From assembly GCA_030424705.1 (NCBI GenBank), contig JAUHWJ010000050.1, positions 1-8,767 on the forward strand: 8,767 nucleotides of DNA, in the 5' to 3' direction. Shown here one piece after another: positions 1 through 5,214 of this stretch. The notes beneath the pieces were generated by a model. The model was not told the origin of the DNA. It did not search any database and saw only the letters and a list, made by a program, of their open reading frames with translations. A program made the position numbers and the translations under genes. How positions within the stretch are numbered: the stretch's first letter is position 1; every line of letters begins with the position of its first letter. Source of the stretch: Alphaproteobacteria bacterium. GTDB lineage: Bacteria > Pseudomonadota > Alphaproteobacteria > Rhodobacterales > Rhodobacteraceae.

Positions 1-610
1 GCCCGACGCCGGTGGCGAGGGAGTTGTAGCCTCCGTAGGCGCGGTTGCCGAGGAAGGAGACGTTCGAGACGGTGAGCGTCGCGCCGCCGTCGGCGACGCC
101 CGGGTTGACGTTGTTGTAGATCGGCGCGGCGAAGGAGAGCCCGGAACCGCCGGGCGCGACGCCCCGCACCAGATGGTCAGAGATCGTCGAGTTGGTGATC
201 GACAGCGTTCCCTGGTTGTCGATCACCGCGCCGGTCTCCACGCCGCCGCCCTGGGCGAAGCCCTTCTCTATGACGAGGTTGTCGAGCGCGACGGTTGCGT
301 CGTCATCGACGAGCAGGATGCGCGAATCCTCGCTGTCGGCGACGCCGTTGCCGTTGCTGTCGCCCGATATGGTGATGTCCGCGTCGCCGTCGTTGTCGAC
401 ATCGCCCCTGATCTCGATGAAACCCGAGGTGATTTCGAGGCGGGACTGGAGCGTGATCGTCTGCCCTTCGAGCGAGGGGTCGAAGCGGATCACCCGGGGC
501 GCAAGGAGAGATGAGAAGCCGGCCATGGCGTCGCTGATCGCCTGCCGGAGCGTGCCCGCGCCCGAATCCTCGGTGCTGGTGACGAAGATGTCGTCCGGAG
601 CCTGAGCCAT
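1..610 (-). CDS. Beta-helix/RTX-family secreted protein, N-terminal part (tandem paralogue), cut by window edge
   Basis: This reading frame starts at ATG 610 and is open to position 1, giving the first 203 residues. It begins MAQAPDDIFVTSTEDSGAG and continues with TLRQAISDA, the SGAG[ST]LRQA signature found at the N-terminus of right-handed beta-helix (CSLREA-like) surface and secreted proteins. Later hydrophobic/polar strands such as LEITSG, GTLSITNSTIS and ATLTVSNVSF fit beta-helix turns. It aligns along its whole visible length with the N-terminus of the upstream gene product, at roughly 45-50% identity by eye. There is no Sec signal peptide, which fits type I secretion, although the C-terminus that would carry RTX repeats is outside the window. 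Two aspartate-rich loops, DVDNDGDAD and DSNGNGVAD, look like calcium-binding loops. The start is supported by a GAGGGG ribosome site six bases upstream. The exact function is not known; extracellular adhesin or matrix protein is an inference. Confidence 0.85.
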   Translation of the reverse strand, partial: MAQAPDDIFVTSTEDSGAGTLRQAISDAMAGFSSLLAPRVIRFDPSLEGQTITLQSRLEITSGFIEIRGDVDNDGDADITISGDSNGNGVADSEDSRILLVDDDATVALDNLVIEKGFAQGGGVETGAVIDNQGTLSITNSTISDHLVRGVAPGGSGLSFAAPIYNNVNPGVADGGATLTVSNVSFLGNRAYGGYNSLATGVG

Positions 611-616
611 GCCGAT

Positions 617-622
617 CCCCTC
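617..622 (-). promoter_or_regulatory. Ribosome binding site of the truncated paralogue
   Basis: GAGGGG on the minus strand, six bases before ATG 610. The other paralogue has a similar GAGGGGGG tract before ATG 3630, which supports both start choices. Confidence 0.7.
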
Positions 623-643
623 TTTGGTGAACTTACGGTAGCG

Positions 644-659
644 GTTAAGCGAGGGTTAA
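644..659 (-). promoter_or_regulatory. CtrA-like binding site (TTAA-N7-TTAAC)
   Basis: Read on the minus strand, TTAA (659-656) is followed by seven bases and TTAAC (648-644). This exactly matches the CtrA half-site pattern established in Caulobacter and other alphaproteobacteria. It ends 33 bases before ATG 610. The equivalent position in the other control region keeps the same 11-base periodicity. CtrA binding is inferred from motif, position and conservation. If the site overlaps a -35 element, the leader would be very short; otherwise it could be a repressor site. Confidence 0.6.
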
Positions 660-663
660 ACCA

Positions 664-677
664 GTGCAGGCCTGCAC
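664..677. promoter_or_regulatory. 14-bp perfect palindrome, possible operator
   Basis: GTGCAGGCCTGCAC reads the same on both strands and lies four bases upstream (minus-strand sense) of the CtrA-like box. In the second control region the arms remain as TGCA-N4-TGCA at 3684-3695, while the central four bases change from GGCC to GGAG. Conserved arms with a variable centre fit a dimeric protein-binding site. The regulator is unknown. Confidence 0.4.
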
Positions 678-686
678 GGTTCGGCC

Positions 687-716
687 GATTCTCATGGTGA
701 ATCAAGCCTTTGAGTC
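687..716. promoter_or_regulatory. Cluster of three GANTC sites, copy 1
   Basis: GATTC (687-691), GAATC (699-703) and GAGTC (712-716) are GANTC motifs, the target of the alphaproteobacterial cell-cycle methyltransferase CcrM. The last two have counterparts in copy 2 (3718-3722 and 3732-3736). In the last one the variable base differs but the GANTC motif is kept. The first two sites also form inverted arms around seven bases. A methylation-dependent or GcrA-linked promoter role is inference. Confidence 0.45.
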
Positions 717-765
717 TCGGATGCCTTGTGCGCGCCCCTTGATGCACGGCAAGGTTGCACCGACG

Positions 766-3630
766 TCAGAAGATGAAATCATCCTCCCCGAACGCCCCGG
801 CGTTCTGGTTCTCGAAAAGGATCGAGCCGCGGGTGTAGGTGACGAGGACGTCATCGCCCTGCTGTTCGACCCGGAGATCGTCGAAGCCCGAAACGCCGCG
901 CTTGAACTCGACCTGATCGGCCCCCTGCTGGAAGCGCTGGATCACATCGTCGCCGTCTCCCGGCTTGAAGCGGAAGAGGTCCGCCCCGCCGCCGCCCTTC
1001 AGCGTGTCGGCGCCCTTGTTGCCCTCGATCGTGTCGGCGCCCCCGCCGCCGATGATCCGGTCCGCGCCGCCGCCGCCTTTCATGAAGTCGGCGCCGCCGC
1101 CGCCCTTCAGCGTGTCGTTCGCGCCCTGGCCGAACATCCGGTCCGCCTGGCCGCCTCCCTTCAGGCTGTCGTCTCCGCCGCCGCCGCGGAGCACGTCCTC
1201 CCCCCGCTGACCGAGCAGCGTGTCGTCCCCGCCGCGGCCGCGCACCGTATCGTCCCCGGCCAGCGCCGCGATGCGGTCCGGCCCGCCGGTTCCTGTCAGC
1301 ACGTCGTCGCCCGTGGTTGGCCCCGCGGGCGGGGTGGAAGGGGGCGAAACGGGCGGCGTCACGGGCGGCGGTTCCGGCGTGTCGGGCGGCGGCGCCCCCG
1401 GGAACAGGGTCGCGAAGGCGACCTCCCCGACATCGGTGAAGAAGAACCGCTCAACCCCCGTCACCGTCGCCGTCTCCGTCGCGTTGGCGATGGTGACGGT
1501 GGCGCCGCTTCGCGTCAGCGTGTAATCGGAAAGCGCGCTGCGGAACACGGCGAGGTCGTTCCCCGCCCCGCCGTTCAGCACGTTGAGGCCCGTTCCGCCT
1601 TCAAGCGTGTCGTCCCCGCCTTCGCCTTCTAGCGTGTCGTCCCCGCCCTCGCCGAAGAGCAGGTCCGCCTCCGTTCCGCCCGCGAGGCTGTCCGCCCCCT
1701 CGCCGCCCGTCAGCGTGTCGTTCCCCTCGAAACCGAGCAGCGTGTCGTTCCCGCCGAGCCCGAAGAGCCCGTCCGCGCCGCCCCGGCCCACAAGCCTGTT
1801 CGCGTCGTCGTCCCCGGTGAGCTGGTCGTCGAGATCGGAGCCCGAAAGGCTCTCGAACTGCGAGATGATCAGGTTCAGCCCGCCGAAATTCGGCAGGTCC
1901 GTCGCCACGCCGCTGGCGAGCGAGGCGAAGACGCCGAAATCGGTCCTGAAGCCGATAGTGTCGGTCCCGTCATCGAGCCCGCCTTCGCCTCCGCCGCCCG
2001 CGGCCTCGCCCGAGCCGCCGGTGATGAGGATCGTATCGTCGCCGCCATCGCCGGTGACGTTCATCGCCTCGCCGGAGGTAATGATGAAATCCCGTCCCTC
2101 GCCGCCGGAGAGGCGAAGGTTCGCCGCGCCGCCGGCGATCAGATAGTCGCTTCCGCCGCCGCCATAGAGCGAATCCGAGCCGGAGGGGGGCGGCGGCGCC
2201 GAGAAGTCGAGGCTCTCCCCGTTCGCCAGATCGAGGAAACCTACCAGCAGGTCGCCCTGGTCCGTCCCGGTCAGCCGGTCCGCCCCTCGCGTGCCGACCG
2301 CTTGCGCGAAATCGGAGAGCGTGAGCGTGAGCCCGGCGCGGGCGGTCTGCGCCCCGCCGATGGAAAGATCGACGGTCACGCCCGTCTGCCCCTCGGTCAC
2401 GGCGAGGCGGGAGAAGTCGAGCGCGTTCCTGTTCGCGCCGCCGCGCAGGTCGTGGTTTCCGGTGAGCGACGTCAGCGCGATCAGGTCCGTCCCGGCGCCG
2501 CCATCCGCGCGCACGGCGGCGCCGGAGCCCACGATGATCTCATCGGAGCCGGCGCCGCCATAGAGGCTGTCGTTTCCCGCCCCGCCGAGGATCGTGTCGT
2601 TTCCGGCGAAGCCAAGCACGGCGCGCGCCGCGCCGCCCGTGATGGTGATCTCGTCATCCCCAGCCGTGCCGAACCCGTCCCCCGTCGCCAGAGTGAAACC
2701 GTCGGAGGTTCCGCCGCTCCGGTTCAGGATGTCCGGGTCGGCGGCGCCTTGCGCGCCGTAGGAGCCGGTTCCGGCGCGCCCCGCGCCGCCGGCGACGAGG
2801 AAGCCGTCGCCTGAACCGATGACGGTCGAACCCTCGAAGCGGCTCACGGTTCCGGTGTTGATCACGCCGCGCGCCGCATCCCCGCCCGCGCCGGAGGTGG
2901 TCGGGCTGAAGCCGAGGCTGTCCCCGCCCTGCCCGGCGCCGACCGTTCCGTCGAACCCGGTGCGGGCGAGGAAGAGCGTTCCGCTGTTGATGACCCCGCC
3001 GGCGGCGTCCGTGCCGCGGCCCGGGCCGCCGAATTCGCTCTCGTCGCGCCCTCTTCCGCCGAAGATGAAGCCGTCGGTGAAGAGCGTGTCGGCCAGGAAG
3101 AGCGCGCCCGTGTTCAGCACCGGCGCCGCCGAGGAGACGGAATAGGTCAGGCCGCCGAACGTCACCGTGTTGGCGCGCACATAAGAGTTCGAGATCGTCG
3201 AATTGCTGATCGTCAGCCTTCCGGCGTTCGAGATCGCGTGGACCGGCTCGGCCCCTTCCGCGGTGACGGAAGAGCCGCGGTCCAGCGTCAACTGGTCAAG
3301 CCTCACCGCCCCAGCGGCGCCGACCATGAGGATCTGGCTGTCGTTCGGCGTGAAGTCGCCGCTCGCGTCGCTGTCGCCCGAAATCGTGATGTCCGAATCG
3401 CCGTTCCCGTTCACATCGCCATAGATGCGGATGTCGCCCTGCGTGATCTCCAGCCTGCTGGCGAGGCGGATCGTCTGGCCATAGAGCCCCTGGTCGAACC
3501 TGATGGCCGCGTAGTCTTCCTCCCCGCCGGCGCCATAATCGAAGCGCGCCTGCGCGTCGGCCAGAGCCTGCCGCAGCGACCCTGCGCCGCTGTCCGCGGC
3601 CGTGGTGACGGTGAAGTCGATGCGCGCCAT
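766..3630 (-). CDS. Large secreted RTX calcium-binding protein with N-terminal beta-helix region
   Basis: This complete 954-residue protein starts MARIDFTVTTAADSGAGSLR. It carries the SGAGSLRQA signature and beta-helix-like strands (LEITQGDIRIYG, GRLTISNSTIS) over about residues 1-320. RTX nonapeptides of the GGxGxDxxx type follow at about 321-384, with scattered ones at 448-505, nine at about 596-697 and twelve at about 773-887. A proline-rich linker (PPPDTPEPPPVTPPV) sits near 744-771. The last ~65 residues resemble the post-RTX region of type I secretion substrates (DLFRFKPGDGDDVIQRF, then SFDD-like and DDFIF at the end). RTX repeats bind calcium and fold outside the cell. There is no Sec signal. 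ATG 3630 follows a GAGGGGGG ribosome site. No enzymatic domain was recognised, so an adhesin or matrix role is inference. The next gene downstream is its paralogue; no transporter genes are adjacent. Confidence 0.92.
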   Translation of the reverse strand: MARIDFTVTTAADSGAGSLRQALADAQARFDYGAGGEEDYAAIRFDQGLYGQTIRLASRLEITQGDIRIYGDVNGNGDSDITISGDSDASGDFTPNDSQILMVGAAGAVRLDQLTLDRGSSVTAEGAEPVHAISNAGRLTISNSTISNSYVRANTVTFGGLTYSVSSAAPVLNTGALFLADTLFTDGFIFGGRGRDESEFGGPGRGTDAAGGVINSGTLFLARTGFDGTVGAGQGGDSLGFSPTTSGAGGDAARGVINTGTVSRFEGSTVIGSGDGFLVAGGAGRAGTGSYGAQGAADPDILNRSGGTSDGFTLATGDGFGTAGDDEITITGGAARAVLGFAGNDTILGGAGNDSLYGGAGSDEIIVGSGAAVRADGGAGTDLIALTSLTGNHDLRGGANRNALDFSRLAVTEGQTGVTVDLSIGGAQTARAGLTLTLSDFAQAVGTRGADRLTGTDQGDLLVGFLDLANGESLDFSAPPPPSGSDSLYGGGGSDYLIAGGAANLRLSGGEGRDFIITSGEAMNVTGDGGDDTILITGGSGEAAGGGGEGGLDDGTDTIGFRTDFGVFASLASGVATDLPNFGGLNLIISQFESLSGSDLDDQLTGDDDANRLVGRGGADGLFGLGGNDTLLGFEGNDTLTGGEGADSLAGGTEADLLFGEGGDDTLEGEGGDDTLEGGTGLNVLNGGAGNDLAVFRSALSDYTLTRSGATVTIANATETATVTGVERFFFTDVGEVAFATLFPGAPPPDTPEPPPVTPPVSPPSTPPAGPTTGDDVLTGTGGPDRIAALAGDDTVRGRGGDDTLLGQRGEDVLRGGGGDDSLKGGGQADRMFGQGANDTLKGGGGADFMKGGGGADRIIGGGGADTIEGNKGADTLKGGGGADLFRFKPGDGDDVIQRFQQGADQVEFKRGVSGFDDLRVEQQGDDVLVTYTRGSILFENQNAGAFGEDDFIF
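972..1315 (-). repeat. C-terminal RTX nonapeptide block (about 12 repeats)
   Basis: It encodes consecutive nonapeptides such as GRGGDDTLL, GGGGDDSLK, GQGANDTLK, GGGGADFMK and GGGGADTIE. Each keeps the Gly-rich turn and the Asp at position six that contribute to the calcium-binding parallel beta-roll. Several repeats end in Lys or Arg, so this block is more basic than the block at 1540-1845. At the DNA level the (minus-strand) tract coding TLKGGGGAD recurs nearly unchanged. Confidence 0.85.
1540..1845 (-). repeat. Central RTX nonapeptide block (about 9 repeats)
   Basis: Nonapeptides include GLGGNDTLL, GFEGNDTLT, GGEGADSLA, GEGGDDTLE twice in a row, and GGAGNDLAV. The block is strongly acidic. 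The duplicated GEGGDDTLE units are encoded by almost identical DNA around 1600-1650, suggesting recent local repeat expansion. Confidence 0.85.
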
Positions 3631-3659
3631 GATGCCCCCCTCGAACTCCCGGTACGCTA

Positions 3660-3678
3660 ATGGTTAGGCGCAGGTTAA
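3660..3678 (-). promoter_or_regulatory. CtrA-like binding site, copy 2 (TTAA-N7-CTAACCAT)
   Basis: On the minus strand TTAA (3678-3675) is followed by seven bases and CTAACCAT (3667-3660). This differs from the extended CtrA consensus TTAA-N7-TTAACCAT at one base. It ends 29 bases before ATG 3630, a placement matching that of copy 1 relative to its gene. Confidence 0.55.
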
Positions 3679-3683
3679 TCCAT

Positions 3684-3695
3684 TGCAGGAGTGCA
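3684..3695. promoter_or_regulatory. TGCA-N4-TGCA inverted repeat, copy 2
   Basis: TGCAGGAGTGCA occupies the position equivalent to the 14-bp palindrome of copy 1. The four-base arms are intact although the centre is no longer symmetrical. Confidence 0.35.
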
Positions 3696-3705
3696 CGGCC
3701 CGGCC

Positions 3706-3736
3706 GCTTCTCATGGTGAATCAAGCCCTTTGAATC
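3706..3736. promoter_or_regulatory. GANTC sites, copy 2
   Basis: GAATC at 3718-3722 and GAATC at 3732-3736 align with the second and third GANTC sites of copy 1. The first copy-1 site (GATTC) corresponds here to GCTTC (3706-3710) and is lost. Confidence 0.4.
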
Positions 3737-3866
3737 CCGGATGCCGTGCCTGCGCCGACGCGATGCGCGGCCCGGTTGCGCCCCTCTGTCATGCCTGCGT
3801 CAGGGCGCCGCAACGCGGGCGTCATGCGGCGGGCGTATGAGGCGCGCCTCTGGCGGAGGGCGGGCG

Positions 3867-4004
3867 ATGGCCGGCGAGCGGTTGATCTGGAAGGCGGCGA
3901 AATCGGCGCGGCGGGCGGAGGCGTTCCTGCCCCGCTTCGCGCTGGCGCGGGGGCGGCTGGGCCGGGCGGCGCGGCGGGCGCGGCCTCAGCCCAGGAGGGC
4001 GTAG
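3867..4004 (+). CDS. Possible small arginine-rich protein, 45 residues
   Basis: ATG 3867 is preceded by GGAGGG (3855-3860) with six bases of spacing, one of the better ribosome sites in the window. The product starts MAGERLIWKAAKSARRAEAF and is rich in Arg and Ala, with no membrane segment or recognised domain. It lies on the plus strand between two minus-strand genes, and its last 19 bases overlap the 3' end of the cyclic phosphodiesterase gene. High GC makes chance ORFs common and the composition is what such a chance ORF would give, so the call is tentative and no function is proposed. Confidence 0.25.
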   Translation: MAGERLIWKAAKSARRAEAFLPRFALARGRLGRAARRARPQPRRA

Positions 4005-4525
4005 CGCGCCAGCTTTTCGTAGACCGGGCGCGCATGGCCGAGCGTGGAGCGGAAGAGGACGAACTCCCCGATCCGCGCCGGGCCGATCAGCGCCGCGCCC
4101 GTCGCCTCCAGCCAGCGGGCGGCGCGGGCGGCGGACATCTCGCCGGGATGGAGCCGCTTCAGCGTCACATGCGGGCGGTAGCGCTCCGCGGGGTTCGGGA
4201 AGCCCGCCTGCCGCCCGGCCTGCTCCACCTTCTCGTGAAGGCGGGCGAGCGCCGGGTCGGGCCGCGCGGCGGCGAAGAGGAGGCGGGGCTTCGCGCCGCC
4301 GAAGGCGCCGGTTCCGTCGATCCAGAGGTCGAAGGGCGCGGCCTTCACCCGGCCGAGCGCGGCGTGAAGCTCCTCCGCCTCCCGCGCCCCGGCCTCGCCG
4401 AAGAAGGCGAGGGTGAGGTGGAGGTTCTCCGGCGTCGTCAGGCGGCCTTCGGGCAAGCCGGCCTGGAGGGCGGATAGCCGCTCCCGCATCTCCTCCGGCA
4501 GGTCGAGCGCGGCGAAGAGGCGCAA
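3986..4525 (-). CDS. thpR: RNA 2',3'-cyclic phosphodiesterase (2'-5' RNA ligase family)
   Basis: The 179-residue product belongs to the 2H phosphoesterase superfamily, which hydrolyses 2',3'-cyclic phosphate ends of RNA to 2'-phosphates (ThpR/LigT). Both catalytic HxTx motifs are present: HLTL at residues 36-39 and HVTL at 119-122, the latter in the conserved context RYRPHVTLKRL. The N-terminus RLFAALDLP is the usual start of the family, and the length matches the usual ~180 residues. No ATG fits: the conserved N-terminus follows a TTG codon (4525) with GGAG seven bases upstream, inside the end of tesA. An upstream extension of this frame would run through tesA in the wrong frame. The gap to tesA is four bases, so the two genes are almost certainly co-transcribed and translationally coupled. 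The protein is cytoplasmic; its physiological substrate is unknown. Confidence 0.92.
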   Translation of the reverse strand: MRLFAALDLPEEMRERLSALQAGLPEGRLTTPENLHLTLAFFGEAGAREAEELHAALGRVKAAPFDLWIDGTGAFGGAKPRLLFAAARPDPALARLHEKVEQAGRQAGFPNPAERYRPHVTLKRLHPGEMSAARAARWLEATGAALIGPARIGEFVLFRSTLGHARPVYEKLARYALLG

Positions 4526-4529
4526 GGCT

Positions 4530-5186
4530 TCACTCCGCCCGCGCCCGCTCCACGAGTTCGAGCGCGATGGGCCCGAAGCGGGCGACGAGCGCCTCCACCC
4601 CTTCGGCGTTCGGATGGATGCCGTCCGGCTGGAACAGCTCGGGCTTGCCGACGAGGCCTTCGAGGAAGAACTCGTCATGGATCGCGCCGTATTCGGCGGC
4701 GAGCTCGGGATAGATCGCGTCGAATTCCGCCTTGTAGTCGGCGCCGTAATTGAGCGGCGCGCGCATGCCGGTGAGGAGGACGGGGAGATCGCGGGCCTTC
4801 GCCTCCTCCATGATCGCGGCGAGGTTGGCGCGGCTCGCCGCCGGGTCGATGGCGCGGAGAAGGTCGTTACCGCCAAGCTCCACGATCAGCGCGTCCGCCC
4901 CGTCGCCGCCGGCGCCGTCGAGCGCCCAGCCGAGCCGGGCCTTGCCGCCCGCCGTCGTGTCCCCGCTCACCCCAGCATTGACCACCACGGCGTCGGGCGC
5001 GCCGTTCTCCCTGAGCCAGGCTTCGAGCCGGGGCGCGAAGCCCTGTTCGGCGGGGAGGCCGTAGCCATGCGTCAGGCTGTCCCCCAGCGCCACGATGCGC
5101 ACCTCGGCCGCCGCCGCCGAGGCGGCGAGCGCCGCCAGCCCGGCCAGAAACGCCTTGCGGATCATCGCCGCCAGCCCATATCGCAT
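4530..5186 (-). CDS. tesA: TesA-type GDSL esterase / acyl-CoA thioesterase / lysophospholipase
   Basis: The 218-residue product is an SGNH/GDSL hydrolase acting on acyl esters and thioesters, probably in the periplasm. All family blocks are visible: block I GDSLTHGYG with nucleophile Ser37, block II Gly75 in NAGVSGDT, block III Asn107 in ELGGNDLLR, and block V DGIHPNAEG with Asp188 and His191. Residues 10-27 (RKAFLAGLAALAASAAAA) form a Sec signal peptide with likely cleavage after the alanine run. Three in-frame ATGs are possible: 5201, 5186 and 5165. I chose 5186 because GAGG lies nine bases upstream; 5165 gives the shortest signal peptide but has no clear ribosome site. It is divergent from the ABC ATPase gene, about 28 bases apart, as in E. 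coli tesA/ybbA. Confidence 0.93.
   Translation of the reverse strand: MRYGLAAMIRKAFLAGLAALAASAAAAEVRIVALGDSLTHGYGLPAEQGFAPRLEAWLRENGAPDAVVVNAGVSGDTTAGGKARLGWALDGAGGDGADALIVELGGNDLLRAIDPAASRANLAAIMEEAKARDLPVLLTGMRAPLNYGADYKAEFDAIYPELAAEYGAIHDEFFLEGLVGKPELFQPDGIHPNAEGVEALVARFGPIALELVERARAE
4533..4536 (-). promoter_or_regulatory. Ribosome binding site deciding the TTG start of the cyclic phosphodiesterase
   Basis: GGAG on the minus strand overlaps the last codons of tesA and stands seven bases before TTG 4525. It supports a non-ATG start where the conserved N-terminus begins. Confidence 0.65.
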
Positions 5187-5195
5187 CGCAACAGA

Positions 5196-5199
5196 CCTC
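5196..5199 (-). promoter_or_regulatory. Ribosome binding site favouring the tesA start at 5186
   Basis: GAGG on the minus strand, nine bases before ATG 5186. Neither of the alternative starts has a comparable tract at proper spacing. Confidence 0.45.
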
Positions 5200-5214
5200 A
5201 TGCCGGATCGCCCC

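Larger units (their letters stand above)
611..760 (-). repeat. Duplicated upstream control region, copy 1
   Basis: This block lies between the two RTX paralogues and matches 3631-3781, upstream of the other paralogue. From 644 to 708 I count 55 identities in 65 positions without a gap (offset 3019). A run of 20 identical bases covers 689-708. Weaker similarity with single-base gaps continues to about 760, where the stop codon of the neighbouring gene (766-768) is reached. The block carries a CtrA-like box, an inverted repeat and GANTC sites, annotated separately. No obvious intrinsic terminator for the upstream gene was seen in it. Confidence 0.85.
3631..3781 (-). repeat. Duplicated upstream control region, copy 2
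   Basis: This is the counterpart of 611-760, preceding the complete RTX gene. The densest match is 3663-3727 (55 of 65 bases by hand alignment). After that a one-base insertion shifts the alignment to offset 3020. Similarity fades near 3781, after GGTTGC. Confidence 0.85.
3631..3985. other. 355-base region between the complete RTX gene and the cyclic phosphodiesterase gene
   Basis: Positions 3631-3781 are the duplicated control region. From about 3782 to 3866 I see no recognisable gene, promoter or RNA. Positions 3867-3985 hold most of a possible small arginine-rich ORF on the plus strand. A GC-only hairpin potential exists around 3931-3953 (CCCCGC ... GCGGGG), but no T-run follows on either strand, so I do not call a terminator. 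Confidence 0.6.

Noticed and set aside
173..605. Plus-strand ORFs at 173-514 and 192-605
   Set aside because: They lie antisense to the N-terminus of the truncated paralogue, whose minus-strand frame aligns with the upstream gene product.
664..3660. Several plus-strand ORFs opposite the RTX gene, rich in Pro, Ser, Ala or Arg (for example 664-1632, 1583-2146, 2302-2814, 3238-3660)
   Set aside because: They are complements of Gly/Asp-rich RTX codons. They have low-complexity composition and no recognised domains, while the minus-strand frame shows clear RTX repeats and a secretion-type C-terminus.
3931..3953. GC-rich hairpin as terminator of the tesA-phosphodiesterase transcript
   Set aside because: Arms CCCCGC and GCGGGG can pair but no T-run follows on either strand, and such hairpins are frequent at this GC content.
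4526..4876. Upstream extension of the phosphodiesterase frame to an ATG at 4876
   Set aside because: The extra residues are Ser/Arg-rich and overlap tesA in another frame. The conserved family N-terminus begins at TTG 4525.
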